Source: Terebella lapidaria (taxonomy: Eukaryota; Annelida; Polychaeta; Terebellida; Terebellidae). Taken from it: a DNA stretch of 64,000 bases. A program made the translations under genes and the position numbers. Below, one piece after another: positions 32,749 through 47,589 of the stretch. Where the stretch lies: positions 31,432,165 to 31,496,164 of the forward strand of contig OX424564.1 in NCBI GenBank assembly GCA_949152475.1, given 5' to 3'. A model generated the notes under the pieces. That model did no database searches. It worked only from the letters and a program-made list of their open reading frames with translations, and had not been told where the DNA came from. Within the stretch, counting starts at the first letter, position 1. Each line of letters starts with the position of its first letter.

Positions 32749-35700
32749 AGGGGGCAGGGGTTGGGGTTGGGGGGATGGGTTCAGAGCAACTGTCAATGGC
32801 AGATCATCAATGCTACTTCTTCAACATGTGAATGGGCAGCACAGAAGCCTTTAGAAGGTTTTCGCAAATCACCTCCAGATTGCTTCATGCGAAATCAAAG
32901 TCGTAGTATTGGCTTGTTGATTGTCTGTCCGAGTTAATTCAAGCTTCTTTTTTCCCTTTCTGTCCACCAAGCATGCAGTGGTGAATTAACTGTTGTCAAT
33001 AACATGAATGTAAATAGATTTTTAGCTGTTGTTTCCGTCTGTTCACTGTTTTTCTCATGTTTGTTTGCGTATGCAAGCAGTTAAAATTTATAGAATTTTG
33101 CAGGAATATATATATAAACAGCAATCGGATGGCCAAAACAAACGCTAAATTTCAATAATCATGATACATTACATTGCAAACATTGTGCCCATGAAAATTC
33201 AACTTAATTTGCAAAAGAAATCCTTTTTTCTGAAAAAAATTAATGACAATATGAACATGCAATTTGGAAAATTCCATGCATTTGTATCTATATAATGTAC
33301 AATACTTTGTGTGTAGAAATATGGGCTAAATGTCACTTAATGTTAAAAGCACATTCCAAAGTTTTGTGTTTATCATGTTGTGAATTGCAGTTTATATCGC
33401 AAATTATGATCATTAAAATAACGACAGGATGTGAAGGCAATTTGTTTTATATAATGACCTTGTTCGACTGGTCTTTGAGCTTATCAAATTGTCCCTGATA
33501 AAATACATGCAAGACATATACCGTACACAGGAAATACAATAGTTATAATTGCAATTATTTACCTCGAAACAGTGATTACTCAAATTAACCCCCTATTCTC
33601 CAATGGGTTGAGTGGTTCACTGCCAGGGGTGAAGGGTTAACAACAACGTTAATCTCCATATCAGCGGTAATCTGATATGTTGTCCGTGAACATGTTCTAG
33701 TCAGATGTAACATGCATAATGCATGGCGAATATAATTAATGGGGATTCGATGAAGGAAAAGGACACCCAAATGAGAAATGAGGTTGATTTGGGCAGTGAT
33801 AAAAGGGGAGAGGAGGGTTGGGGGGGGGAGGGTGGGGGGGTGGTGAAAATGAATGTATATCTCTTCTGTGTGTGTGTGAAGGGGGGGGGGGGGGTTGAGG
33901 TATGGAAATTATGCATTCTATATACATGATAAAGTTCATGCTCACTCTGCAATCCTTTGAACACAATGCCCCAAATAGATTTCCACTGGTCCAACCACCG
34001 AATTTATTCACAATACATGACTGAATGACAATACAATGCCGTGCATTGGACAGTGAGTGGTCAGACCGATGAAGCAACAAACGAAAACCGGAAAAATATG
34101 AGTGACTATTTGGCCTTAACCCTCCGCAACCTGAATACCTGATATTGACCGGGAGAAGAAACCAATTAATCTGTGGCATTATAACAAGTATTAACCCTCC
34201 GGACACGATCTCGTTTGCTCCTGCTTTAATAAGGTATCTCATTTCCGTTCGGAACTATGACCAATCCGCATTTTGCAACCGAGAAAATTGATTCGACGAG
34301 TCGAGACATCAGGATGTCATCTGAGCCATATCATGATTAATCTTTGCTACTTTTAGGTCAAGTAATTTTGATGCGTTTATTATGGAATTGCAAAAGATGC
34401 AATGCAATCATCAGAAACGAAAATATTTCGCATATTTTTGCACATCGTAGAGGAGAACAGAAAAGCTGTGAAACACATGTTTTTATGCCTCTTATCATTA
34501 TTATCATGGAGGCACAATAAATCAATACTCCGTATGTTTATAAATAACAATAACCCACGAGATATTGTCATAATTCGGCCATCATTTCTATTTGATGTTC
34601 CGTGGAACAGTAAGCCAAGCCAACAACGAATAGTAGAACCTAAGGTTCGGAGCCTAGTAGTAAAATAAGCCAAATTGCCGAACATAAAATAGTAAAGCAC
34701 TAATTTCCCCTCCCCATTATCGCACATTTGCTTCGCTGCATATTCTATGCATTATAGAAACATCATAAACTCGATAACCAATAAAAGTACATCTGCTACA
34801 TAAAATATTACCCTATTGGTGCATTTTGGGGCGGTCATTACTTAGCCGCAAGATGGATATAAATGTTTCGTTTTTGTGGTCGGTAAGTTCGGTACAGGTG
34901 GAATACGATGTATATGGAAAACATACCCTGGTATATATATATAAACAACACCGCAGTGCATGTGGGTAAACAAGTGATTTTTTGGGTAAAATGCGACTTT
35001 ACATATTGTTATACTATAGAATGAAAATGTTGTTGTTTGTCAAATTTGCACTGTACGATCCCGATCAATTGTACAATGAATTTTGTGCTGTTTTCAATTT
35101 GCTACATGGCATGCACCTGTTTTATGAATGTGCAGACAATTATTGTTTTCTGTTTTCTTTCCCAATTTAGGCACCTATTTTCCAAAGAAAAATATCTGAT
35201 ATACATAAATTCCAATTGATTGGTAAAAATACGTAAACATGATTTATAACTGATGATGCTTCGTTCATCGATTTGCCTTTGTTTTTACATGCAGCTTTTT
35301 ATAGCACGGAGACTGCACCGAAATAGCCATTCATTTTATTTTTCCACTTTTTTTTAAAGCCAGACTGCACCGAAATAACCGTTCACTACATCAAGTTCAT
35401 TGTTCCCTTTTTGATGTGTGTTGTGAAAACACATACCCAAAAGAGCAATACCGATAGAGATACCTGTAAAAAGTATCGACTGTTATGCACCCAATTGTAC
35501 TGGGCAACAAAGTTCATTACATCTAAAGTGTCAATGATCGTTGAATGCTCCTGAGATATTGTCCTGATAAATCAGCTAAAAATCTGATATGATTTCTCAC
35601 TTCATATTTTTTAAAACCTGAACTTCAGTTATGCAATTTTGTTCGTTGAGTTTCAGCAATATTCATGGACACTAGTATGACACAATATTCGCAACCTTTA

Positions 35701-36350
35701 TTACCGGTATGTAAATCAGGGGGGAAATGCTTTGACGTTTCAACCAGACAGTCGAATATTGATCAAATAATTCTGACAAGAACTTACATGTTACATGTAT
35801 ACTGGCATCTAATATATTAACTTTCTCCTGAAATTGTTTATCTACTAGTATGTATAATAACAATAAATTTGACTGTAGCATTGATTGACCTCTGTACCAT
35901 ATTACAAGTCACAATAATCCTATCTATGTTATTCATAAATTGAAAATATATATTTCATATATAAAATAAAATGCATATTTTATCATGGTGCATCAGTTCA
36001 TTTGATAAATTTTATTAATTTCCATGTGTTTTTTTTTTTACGAGTTACTGTAAATTTCCCCATGACTGATTGACCTCCAAGTCATCTACTGCCAATCCCA
36101 TAAACAGTCCACAATTTGATTAACGCATCAATCATCTTCCAGAAAAACACACGTACAGCTGCAAGGTTTTCCGGGCAGCAATCAGTCAATATTGACCAGT
36201 TGTCAGAATTTCCGCAAAAAATACCTTTTTTCCCGCGCAAAACTGCAGCCTGGTCAAAAATTTGCCAATGAAATCAGACCAGTAACTCAATAGAATATGT
36301 CAATATTTGAAGTGGAAAACATCTGAATGATCGTAGCACCTGCTGTAGTA

Positions 36351-36410
36351 ATGGGGGGAATGACCAATAGTAATTGATTGATGGGGGGAATGACCAATAG
36401 TAAGTGATTG
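36351..36410 (+). repeat. 30-bp tandem duplication
   Basis: ATGGGGGGAATGACCAATAG plus ten more bases occurs twice in direct succession with one difference (AATTG versus AAGTG). Confidence 0.9.
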
Positions 36411-37052
36411 ATTCAAGTCTCAATTTCTCGATCAATTCCTCTGATCATTCATTTATTCATCAGTGTTTGTTTTGTGTTTAGCCATATGTCACAATTTTAT
36501 ATATCTGCAGGACAGTTTTATATGCATTAAAATGCGCTGTATACCGGTATTTTGATGTGTGAAATGTGCAATTCTACACCTTTGGAAATTTCAGTGATAT
36601 GTTTCACATTAATTAACGGTTCATGCAAAAACCAATAAATATCATAAATTAGGACCATGCAAATACCTAGCTTTAAGACCTATAGACCAATTTAGACCAT
36701 TTCTGCCCCCATTGCATCAGACCATGATGCTGCCGAACAAAATATCAATGTCATAATCTCAAAAAATGTCACCAAATAAAACAATTTCTTCATTCATTAG
36801 TAATACTGTTTATTATCATCCATCACCTGGCACCTGCCATATAACTCGGCTCTCCCATGTACTTTCATTTGGAATATCCTATCCGGTATGCAACACCCCC
36901 CCCCCCCTCCCCACAGCTCCTCCCCCTTGCCTAACCCCCTCCCAACCCCTCATTCACCCCATTTCCAACATCTCAAGCCATTTAGCTTTATTGCTATTGA
37001 TTTTCCACAAGAAAATGTACCAGTGAAAATGCTTGCACCCCTGTTTCCTGAA

Positions 37053-37069
37053 CCCCCCCCCCCCCCCCC
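37053..37069 (-). repeat. C homopolymer, 17 nt
   Basis: G-run on the minus strand; another C-run lies at 36896-36907. Confidence 0.9.
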
Positions 37070-38298
37070 AGTACATTTGTGTCAATTGCCACTGCTTCAT
37101 TTGTTGCTATTGTCATTCCGTTTTTGGCTTTCAAGTCATTCGATATCGAGTCCAAGCATCGATATTCAACGCTTGTAATAAACCATGTATTTGTGCCCCT
37201 GTGATCAATACAATGCCGTTTGTGATCAGATCGGCTTAGCATAGATCAATCTACAATATCAAAGTGGGATCTGAAGAACTGATCTCTTGTTCGGCAAAGA
37301 AATATCTCTAATCATGTTTATATTCGGCCGCAAAAACACACGATTATGATGACTAAGCACCAAAAAAAATTTGAAGTTGATGAAAACACAAGCAGCTAGG
37401 CGAGTTAAGATTTGTCAAACATGTTAATTAATACATGTGTACATGTATGTTGTCCAAGAATAGCAGACTTCAAATATTATTGAATAAAGATTAATTCCAT
37501 TACCATCAGGCCCTGAGACTAGATTGGAATAAATTATGTATCAAAACAATTTATTGCTATGTGTAATCGCCCAGGCCTACTAGTATACACCAGTAACCAT
37601 GGCAACTCAATTGGGGATACAGGAAAAGCACTTCCAATGGACCAATACTGAACTCCACATTATATTCATATCATATAAACTACATTTACATTTCGCACTG
37701 GCTCATAATACATACCATATAACATAAATAATTCATAACAGCAGGAAGTGACAATATTGATGGCAAACTTATGACTTTTTAATGGTTCGCCAGTTCACAC
37801 AGTCACCAATAAACAGGTGGGGAAAATAGCCGAAATGGTGTGTGTATAAGATTGGGGGCAGGGGGGGGGGGGGTGTGACCCCTACAGGCCTGTGTATGTA
37901 TAGATTTTCCACAATGCACATGGATAGTGGATAATTTATAACGAGCAACCTTGAACATGTTTGCACAAAAGTCAGGTTGTTTTCCACCGATGTTTGATCA
38001 GGTTTATGGAAATATAATTATCCCATTGACATCAAAAGAATAAAATCATATGTGTCTGAATCAATAACTATTTTGTATTTTTCTAATGAATATATTTTAT
38101 GATTGATGGAGAGTCACCACATGTACATTTACAAAGAACTGGGGAACTTTTTCATAGCAAAAATTTCTTCTTCTTTCTTTAAAAGTTAATACAAACTTGG
38201 AAGACTTTCGATCTACAATCTTTGCTCTAAAAAATTTGTGTTACAAACTGTGTACCTGAGTAGATAAATATCTGAAATCCAAGAACTTCGTGTACTCA

Positions 38299-38340
38299 TA
38301 TTTATTTATTTATCATTCCACCAAGGGGTCCTCAAAGACA
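38299..38340 (-). mobile_element. Possible LINE 3' tail fragment
   Basis: Read on the minus strand, TTGAGGACCCCTTGGTGGAA is followed by (ATAA)n, resembling the 3' end seen at 2406-2501. It is short and degenerate. Confidence 0.3.
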
Positions 38341-39963
38341 AATTTTATTTATACTGTCAGAAATACATGTTTCTGTACTATGTATGTGTTTTGGTTCAGT
38401 CACACCATTCAATTCTATATTACTGAAAGGACATGACAAAAGATATTGTTCATACAATAGAACTGTACCCAAGTAAATATTGATCTGCCATTGAAAACAT
38501 ACATTTACATAACCCAGTTAGTGCGAGAAATGGGAAAATTATGTTGAAGTGGGGTCAAAAACCTACTATCAGGGAAAAAATCATCTTTTTCGCTTGTGGA
38601 AAACTCATCATCGAGCAATAAATTATTAACGGCGACGAACATTGCAAGCCTTGACGACAATGCCCGACGAAAACACACAAATGCTAACATGCTAAATAAA
38701 TTAGTGCTGCCATTGTATTTTGAAGTGACAACAAGGTCATCGGCGAAATTGAGTTGTAGGACAGAATGACGAACGAACGAATGGACAGACGGTAAAAACT
38801 ACTGTTCGGCCTAGCCCTTCTCCCCCCCCCCCCCATCCCCCTTGCCCATTCAAGCTATTGTATGCATGCTTTTACAATATACAAGCTATTGTTTCCCAAC
38901 ATTTTCAATGTAAACATGACACATTTATCATTGTTCTATTTCTTAGATGGAATATGATCCGGTAATGATTGTGATTAATGTCGAATGATTTGACAAAGTG
39001 CGCGCATCTATTGCTAATGGAGTTCTCCTTGTTCAAGTTGATGGAAATTCCATTGATATCACTCAGAAAAACTTCCCAATCAATGATGTTATTCATGAAG
39101 ATTCTTACGGTGAAAGTTGAAACGTACGATGAAAAACAACCATCACTTTATCCCTTCAGAAAAACCACGTATATATTCTACACACCTATAAACGAAAACG
39201 GGAAAATTGCCACCCTTTGTTCCATATATACTTACTGAACTCATATTTGACGAAGGTCACTCCCGATCAATATACAATATCCGGCAAGGGTTTGCGCACG
39301 TTTCTCCACAAAGCTACTCCAATAAGGTAGTATCTACGAATACAAACAGATAGGTAATATCCGAATGTTGCGGAACGTTTTCAATCCTTGGTATAAATCC
39401 CATCGGACGGACAGGTATCAATTTACTTCAGCAAACTGACAATGAAAAGTTTCCACGTTGTGACAATGTTTTCCCTTGGTAATCCACATCGCTGCATTGT
39501 TGCATATGCGAGTGTCAGCTTATCTGAGCCAGCAATGACTAAACTAAATGTGCGACAGTGACGAAGGGAACGATTCCAAGCATTTCACGGCAAGAGTTCA
39601 GCAAGTGTACTTTGCACAATTGACGAAGGGGCGAGGATGTGTTTCCACTTATATCCTCGGACAATCGATGTTGCAGAAGTTCACGTTGAGTGCAATTTCG
39701 ACCAATGCACGTGCAATGTAATTGAACTCACGCAAGAAAACAAGAAAATCCACTGGCCACGTTTACGGACGGATCTTCGAGTGAAAAACATAAAATTCCA
39801 CCTTGATCTGCAATGATCTGTGAAGAACGACCGATGGAATATAATCACTTGTCACTTTTCGGGAGGAAAACAGTCCTTGGCAACCTTGGAGAAAGTCCTT
39901 GCGTACTACGATGTTAGCTCTCGGCAATCGGCAGGTCCCCTTTCGACCACTTCTGTCGACTTG

Positions 39964-39967
39964 ACTT
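39964..39967. repeat. Possible 4-bp target-site duplication, left (ACTT)
   Basis: Matches ACTT at 40397-40400 directly outside the opposite terminus. Short enough to arise by chance. Confidence 0.45.
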
Positions 39968-40396
39968 CGACTGTTGCACGGAATAAGGGCGTAAGTGTAC
40001 ATACGCCCTTATGATGTGCAAATTTGTTTGAAAGATATTCTTCTTCTTTTGTTCAAATATTATATTAACAAAAGTTATTGCAATAAATAAAGTGAGGTTT
40101 AACTTACTTTTAAAAATAAAAAAGGAATTAATTTTTCCAATAAAAATACTGAATACCACTGTTTTAGTTTTGAGATACGCCCTTATTACGCTAAAAGTTA
40201 CTATCAGTGATATCAACATGCAGGTTGAAGATTGAAGAATTTCTATCAAGTTATTAATTTATGGTAACCAATCCTCTTTAAATGCAATCAAACAAATGTT
40301 TGTAATGTGTACAAAAATTCATCAAAATATTGATCAAAATTATTTCCCGGAATAAGGGCGTATCTACACTTACGCCCTTATTCCGTGTAACAGTCG
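39968..40396. mobile_element. 429-bp MITE with double-hairpin termini
   Basis: The left end CGACTGTTGCACGGAATAAG and the reverse complement of the right end (CGACTGTTACACGGAATAAG) agree, and the match extends over about 45 bp with two differences. Each terminus folds on itself. Left, ATAAGGGCGTA (39983-39993) pairs with 40002-40012. Right, CGGAATAAGGGCGTA (40348-40362) pairs perfectly with 40371-40385. A third copy of ATACGCCCTTATTACG lies inside, near 40176. There is no coding capacity, the interior is AT-rich, and the family is unassigned. Confidence 0.8.
40348..40385. repeat. Perfect 15-bp hairpin with 8-nt loop
   Basis: CGGAATAAGGGCGTA and TACGCCCTTATTCCG are exact complements around TCTACACT, at the right terminus of the MITE. 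Confidence 0.9.
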
Positions 40397-40400
40397 ACTT
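40397..40400. repeat. Possible 4-bp target-site duplication, right (ACTT)
   Basis: Copy of 39964-39967. Confidence 0.45.
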
Positions 40401-40678
40401 AACAGTTGAATCTTCGCCCCTGCGGATGTTTCACTTGCTCGATCGCTCTGGCCGGCCCATTCATTCGCTCACCCACTCCGTCATTCATTGACCAGCCTAC
40501 TACACCTATGGCTTGTGGCAGGCTTGCCCAAGGGTCAAATCAAGGTATCTAACGGGTCAAACACTGGCTGGCTGGCAGGTTGTTTCACTGTGGGTCCCTC
40601 TGTGGGCCACTGTCATCCAGTCAAACGATTTAGCTGCTATATCACACACACACCTGGCCACATCAAGTGTTGACGAGA

Positions 40679-40694
40679 GGGGGGGGGGGGGGGG
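40679..40694 (+). repeat. G homopolymer, 16 nt
   Basis: Uninterrupted G-run. Confidence 0.9.
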
Positions 40695-43043
40695 TCCCAG
40701 TGAACGAACGAATCAATACACTATGTGACAGCACCGAATCTATGATCGACACCAAATATGCGGTGTCATTGCCAGCAGCGCTTTACACTTGTAGATGGGT
40801 TGATTGCTTGGTGTCCAGTGACTGCACGGAACTGTTCGTCCAATGTCAAAACTCCTGGATGATGTGTAGAAATCCTGAATCCGTGAGACCGACAAATAGC
40901 TTATGACCTTTAGGGTTTTGGTTGTATTGTCATCCGCTGCATTGAAATACTAGTATCCACCATAGATGCCGGGAAAAACCACCAGTTGATCTCAATGATT
41001 TACGTTCTTCAAGTATATCCCCAGTAGTAACATGTATAAACTGCAATGACGAGAAAGTCGAGAAACATCAGGAAACAAACGCTTTGCTTTTCCCCTGCTG
41101 CGTCCAACAGATTTCCCCTCCGGCGATTACCGAGAATCGCTGCAGTGGGATTGTCCAGTGTCGACCGAAAACCCCCAAACGAACGACCGGTGTGATCACG
41201 GCATGCGCTTGTAGATCAATGGGGACTCGATTGGCATTAGTCGTACATCTGGCTGAATTCCCCCTGGCTTGCTAAATTTGTAAAACAAGTCATCTAGCTG
41301 TCATAGGCAAAGCCAAAGCTGCACCCCTCTGGATGGGTGTCCCCTAGGGGCACCTTCCCCCCCCCCCCTTCTCTTGTTGGTGGGTGGGGGACAGTAGCAA
41401 GGGGGGGGGGGAAGGGAGGCTCTGGATGGCTGCAGCAGTGTGCTGGCATCACCACTGTTGCTGTTGATACTATTGGACGATACCCAGTGACTTATCTATG
41501 ATTGTAAGCCAATGACAAGTGCGATGGCGTGCGGTGCGGATATTGTCCATGATAACATATGCATAGCTCCAGGCTGGGGAAGGGGGGGAGGGGATAACAC
41601 CATGTTTGGATGTTTGTCTCACACCGTCTTGTAACACTCTCTCGCCCCCCCTCCCCCCTGACCCCTTCCCCCCACCATTGATAATGTGAGTCAACCCCCC
41701 ACTCCCTACCCTCCTTTCAATTCCCGTGACTACAGTCAGATGAAAACAACCTTAATTAGTGTTCCATATTCATCAGCCGTGATTAATCATGATCACGACC
41801 AGTTCCCGGGACGGAAGAAGTAAGGGGCTCCACAGTTCGCATTTGATGGAGAGGAATGAAATGCTTTTGATTATTGTAATTAATTGTGAAAGCCGTGTTT
41901 TTTCAGCCATCCTTTTCTGTTTGTTTATGTTTTTTTGTCATGCATACTTTCATTGCAGTCTCATTACCAGAATTGCTCTGTCGAATTTCAATGTAAGTTT
42001 TTTTTTCACACAGACAATCAAGATGGGGGATTATGACATATTTTTTCAGTGGATATTAATATGATTGACGGCTTGAACGAATGAAAACTGCAAAAACAAA
42101 GGAATTCAGGGTTGAAGAATGCATACTACAAATATTTTTGTCCATTTTTTCTTCAACGTAGAATTTATCTGATTCCACAATATTTATCCCCGTTATTGAA
42201 TACTAGTAATCCAAACACGATTAATCTCTGACTGACGTTATTTGGATGACTTTCGTTCATTCGTTCGTTCCAACTGTGCTGTGAAAAACCATCAAATGTT
42301 GCGGTGACACGCAGCCTGATTCTCTACGAAAGTATAACAACGACAACAGACCATTCTTGGATAAATTATCGTCAAATTGCATGCACAGAGGGAATTAGTA
42401 ATTTCTGTCAGAGAGAAAGGCAAGAATGTTTTTTGACATTGTGCGACTGTGGACGAAACATGCATCTTATCAAAGCAGAGGGCAAAGTTAATTTCATTGG
42501 GATAGAATTACTGCACTGAGTTTAATCCCAAAAGGAGTAATGGCTAAAAATGTTTTTGATTTGATTTCAAAGTTTTGAATTCCATTTGTGTTGGAGTTGT
42601 CGATGGGCTGGATGTTGTTTCGAGATATTCACAAAATTATTATGATATACATTTACATACATTTATTTCAGTGAAGATTGGTGACAGTGACATTAAAAAG
42701 ATTTCCATGCATATAAGATTTTGGGGGGGGAATACATAGCTATCTACATGACCTAAAACATCATATGACCATTTGAACCAAGTGTAACAAACATGGTATA
42801 GATATGTACATACAAGTATAAAAATTTAGGATCCCACAAGTTTGAACACAAGTTTGATATTACGAATCATGCATATATCAAGGCAGATGTGACTCAATAA
42901 TATTTGTATTAGATGCCTAAAACATGTAAAATATCACAGAACAATGGTGAAGTGACATGGAAAAATCCAATCACACTGAATCACACAGGGCATGGTGACC
43001 TAAGTTGTGAAAGATGTGTTCACGAACAGGAAACAGTACAGGG

Positions 43044-43077
43044 AACAAGTGGGGCTTCAGAACAAGTGGGGCTTCAG
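43044..43077 (+). repeat. 17-bp tandem duplication
   Basis: AACAAGTGGGGCTTCAG occurs twice without spacer and without mismatch. Confidence 0.95.
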
Positions 43078-43760
43078 TACAGTTTATTGTCTAACATAGG
43101 TGACATTTCCGTTACGATAGCTTTTAGTAGTGCGCTCAATTTTGAGCTGATCGTGTCAATTTGTTAGAGGCCAGTAAAATTCTCGATACATCTATGACAA
43201 CATTGTTATTACAACTTTAATGTACAAATATTGCATCTGGAAATCATATTACATTGTGCTCATTGTGCAAAAGATTTCATTTCACATTCTATTTCCTGTT
43301 AATTGCCGATGATATTTACCAAATTAAGTATACTGTGTACATACCATGTGGCCAAACATTGGGCAAATCTACAAAACAAACAACAGCCCAGATATTGGCA
43401 CAAAAATATTAGAAGAAAAAATTCATACTGTCAACTCAGTGAACAAACTCCTGGAAATCTAAGCCCAGTCAACTGTTGATATTAAGTGTTCAAGCCCATT
43501 TTCACAGTTTGCACTACACCAATAATCAGGGAAAATCCATTGCAGTAGGGGTGGTCAGGTTACCCAGACAGAAGCCAGGTGTTCAACTCATTAACCTGAC
43601 ACCCCCTAATAACTTTGATTAAGTAGGGCAATGGACTGGTCCTTTATTATGGTCCCATTTATGATAAATTACACATTGGGACCAGTAATGACGGCCATTC
43701 ATTGTAAGGGGGCAGGGCCCATTTATTATTCATTTTGCAGTAGCATGGTCACCAGCATTT

Positions 43761-43778
43761 GGGGGGGGGGGGGGGGGG
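43761..43778 (+). repeat. G homopolymer, 18 nt
   Basis: Uninterrupted; two more runs (15 and 13 nt) follow at 43916-43930 and 43946-43958. Confidence 0.9.
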
Positions 43779-45455
43779 AATGAAGTGGTACTTCTGGCCA
43801 ATATATTTTCAAAGTATACACTAGAAATTCCCAATAAATCCACTTCAGATGCTCATTGAACAAGAGGCTTTAATGGTGATGGGGTTTGGTTTCTATGGGA
43901 TGTTTGGTTGCAGAAGGGGGGGGGGGGGGGACATGGAGGAAAATTGGGGGGGGGGGGGTATAGAGTATATTATAATTCTTCATGGATAACTTCAAGGGAC
44001 CAGAATATTTCTGTATAAATGGGAGAAACGAGCTGATCTTGTCGGAATCTTGTCCGAATTCAAGGTTAGTCCACGATGATAAGTCGAGTGACCAGGCCAA
44101 ACTCCGCTGGACACTGGGCAGCTTACAAGGTCACCTATTGAATCATCCTACCCAGAGCACCCCTCACCCCCTCCCATTTTCCTAGCACTAATGTACTCAC
44201 ATTTATAGCACTAAAGTACACACCACTCCCCCCCCCCCCCCTCACCCCTGGAATATTGAATTTCCCCCTTTGCAAAAAATGACAGAACATCTTTTACAGA
44301 TGGACAATAATATTTGGAGACAAACCACTCGGTATTTATTTGCCTTTGGGGTGATGTTTTCGCAAGTTTCGAGGGGTGGACGGTATTTTCCAATTCCCAC
44401 TTGCAGAGTCGCCATTGTCATCCCCTTCTCAGTACGGACAATAAACAAGATGCCAGATGCCAGAACTGGTCGTCAAAGCAGCACAATTAATATGACAAAG
44501 GGTTATGTTATGTCGCGTGGCAGGTGGCTGATACTGAAAGGGCAATACCATTGGTGAACACCCCATGCCCCCCACCGCCTTTAATCAATCTAGCAATGTA
44601 TTTGTTATACAATGTCATATATATATATAAACACAGTACGCACAAAATTTCCTCGTCTCTTGCACGTTGCATCCCCCTTTCAATAACACTTTTTATATTG
44701 CAACACTGCGAGTATAAATTCCCGAGCGAACATTTCGCTATCCTTTGTGAAAAACCACTTTGTTCTTTCGATGATTTATTTGCAATCAATACGATGTATA
44801 TAAAAGGGATGAGCTCTTGGCTTTTTGGCTCACGACATCCAGAAGCATAACACGACGGCGGTAAATCCGGCAACACTTTCATGTTCGGCACCGGTCTTCA
44901 ATAAGGCATTCGATATTATTTATGTGGAGAACAAAAATATTTGTCCAAGGAGACAATCGCAAAGTAATACGCTGGCAAAATTAATCTCGAGGAAATCAAA
45001 TACGGGCCACTTATTCAATTATGACCCGAGCAAACATCATTAGGTTCGCCCGTTGTCCGCAGTGATAAATTGGTTGGGGTACAACGTGAGATTCAGTTTC
45101 TCGGTCCAGTGGTTTCTGCAAACACGGAAAATAAATCAATAACTGCAGACGTATGGATGAACAAAACTGACAGATGGACAAACGGACGAGAAAAAAAAAA
45201 AGCAAAGTCGAGAAACCTTCAAATTTGTGTGTTAGTGTTGTTGCTTTAAAAAGATGTTTTTTTTTTAGTTATTTATTTGCTGGACCATACATAGGGGGAG
45301 GAGGGTGGTATTGCAGGCTCAGCGGTAAATTCTGGTGCGGAATCCATAACATAACATTTGATTCGCTGACAATGGAAGCATGATTATTTCAGTAGGGTTC
45401 TTTTCAAGTTACAAGACAGATTTACGACTTTAGCAGGGGTGAGGGAAGGGGGAGA

Positions 45456-45471
45456 GGGGGGGGGGGGGGGG
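45456..45471 (+). repeat. G homopolymer, 16 nt
   Basis: Uninterrupted G-run in a G-rich patch. Confidence 0.9.
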
Positions 45472-47589
45472 TTAGGGCTAGAGACTCGAGCGTCCATTTG
45501 CTGTGTCTGATATTGCTGCCGATAAATATGATTATAAACATTGCCAGATTGAAAAGAGAACAGACGTCCGCCACTTCCATCGGATGTTTTTTATTGGACA
45601 ATAGTGGACACAACAATGGAATTACAGCAATCCATCTAGAATGATTCCAGGGATGTTTTATGTGATGTTATATCGTATATAATCAAAACAAATGGGATTT
45701 ATGGAGCTGTGCTTTGCTGACATCACCGTGGTCATTACATCAATATAAATAGGTATTTGTAAAATACTGTTCATGATCGACAACAACATTTTTATGTCTA
45801 CACGTTGAGGAAGTACCATTTATGATGAAAAGAAATAAAAGCTGGAAAGAATACAAGAACATCAACTGCAGTAACATGAAGAATAGCCATAAACACACAA
45901 CATAGCAATGGACTTTACTGCCCAATGCTGATATGTCATATCAGAAAACAATATCTTTTTTTATCGCCATGACCACTGACCCTCCACCCCCCCCCCCCCC
46001 ACAGAAGTCCACCCCCACCCCCCACGTGTCCAGAACTAGACACTGAAACAAACTAAGCACTATCATGTCCAATAGTCAGGCGTTGATGAGCTTTTTATCA
46101 CAAATGTGAGATCGCAAGGCCGCCTGGGCCATATAAGGCAACAAATCGGCCATAAAGCAATCCAAGCTGACGGATTGGACGGGTTTTTCCCTGTGTGGAA
46201 CAGTGTACCAGCCGCTGAATAACATTGTACGACATTGCAAAAACAGGGGCAGTCCATTAGTAGCGTATAGATCTAAGCCATTTCTCTACTGACCACTCTG
46301 TCATTATGTATATTGGCCTGCATGGGCAGTCATCATCTGTGTTTGGCTAAATGGATTAACAAATTTCGTGCCATTGATAATTTTTCTTTTTTTTGCGGCA
46401 AATAAGGGGACTTTTTGTTACCATGGTTATGTCTTTGAACAGTTTGCATTTTATAAACACAGAATCCTGAGTACTGTATAAATTTGAATATGACTGAATA
46501 AAACTGTCATGTCAAGCATGATACTGTGACCAAATAAATGACGAAAAAATTTTATAACGCGAACATTACAATACACATGTATATGAGTAACGATGTAGTT
46601 TGCATGACATACATTCACATCTGCGCAATGCAGCATGCATATTGGCACATACAGATATATACCATTGCTATAAATGCAGGCCAGGTGAAATATGACACTG
46701 AATGTTCGTGCACACATGATACATAGACAAAGTCATGTAAACATTGGCACCCCATTGAGCAACATTGAAACAGCAACAACAGTTACTTTTTGTCTTGTTT
46801 ATTTGGGTGAGATATTATTTGCAGTTATCGTTCTTGGAATGTATTGAGTATTCTGTTTGATCAGCATTTTACGAATTTGTTGTTTTTGTTTATTGCACAA
46901 ATAGACGCCCATTTTCTGTAGTTATTCACAAATAATAGATAATTTCTGTTGATAATGCAGACACAAGTTCAACGAACTTTTTATGTTATTTATTATGACA
47001 AACAAAACAGATGGGGGTGAAAAAATAGGATGAACCAGTTGAAGGTCATACTCTTTTATAAAGTACACAAATCATTATTCATTTATAGTTGCGTTGTTTG
47101 ATTGTGTACTTGATAACTTTATCATACAGACTATACAGTATTAGCTTTAATCATATATTTTGCTCATGGTTTATAATGGGAAGGTAACATCTTTTATCTC
47201 CATTATACTAACTTTGTATAGGTTTTGCTTTTCACAGCTTGTTTTTATGGTAATGTGAAGAATAAACAGTAATATTTTCATTGTGCTAAATATTTTCATT
47301 GTGCTGATTGTGCTAAAAATATCATCCATAGCCGGAATTAGAGTATTTTTTTTTACCATGTTTACCAGTGGATAATTTGTGGGGGAGGCGGAATAAAAGA
47401 ATCAATAGCAGGGAAAGAATAAAATATATGAAAGTACATTCTATTGATTCTAGTATATTTATGTGTTTAGTTTTATTTTTCTACAAATTTCTTATTGAAA
47501 GAAAATGATTATAAATTTGGTTTCTGAAATTACATGTCGTAAAAAAAGTTACTCATGCGCTAAATGTTTTCTTCTTGTGTTTCGATTTT

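Larger units (their letters stand above)
31224..39960. other. TOX upstream noncoding region, part 1
   Basis: No exon, RNA gene or complete transposon recognised. It contains G/C-runs (32733-32748, 33881-33894, 37053-37069, 37861-37873, 38822-38834), a 30-bp tandem duplication (36351-36410), a possible LINE tail (38299-38340) and an X-box palindrome (37593-37606). Short ORFs here are mostly created by the G/C-runs. Confidence 0.5.

Noticed and set aside
33736-34242. 168-codon minus-strand ORF with Pro/Ser-rich C-terminus
   Set aside because: Its C-terminal half is a translated G/C-run patch and its N-terminal half shows no domain; a chance frame.
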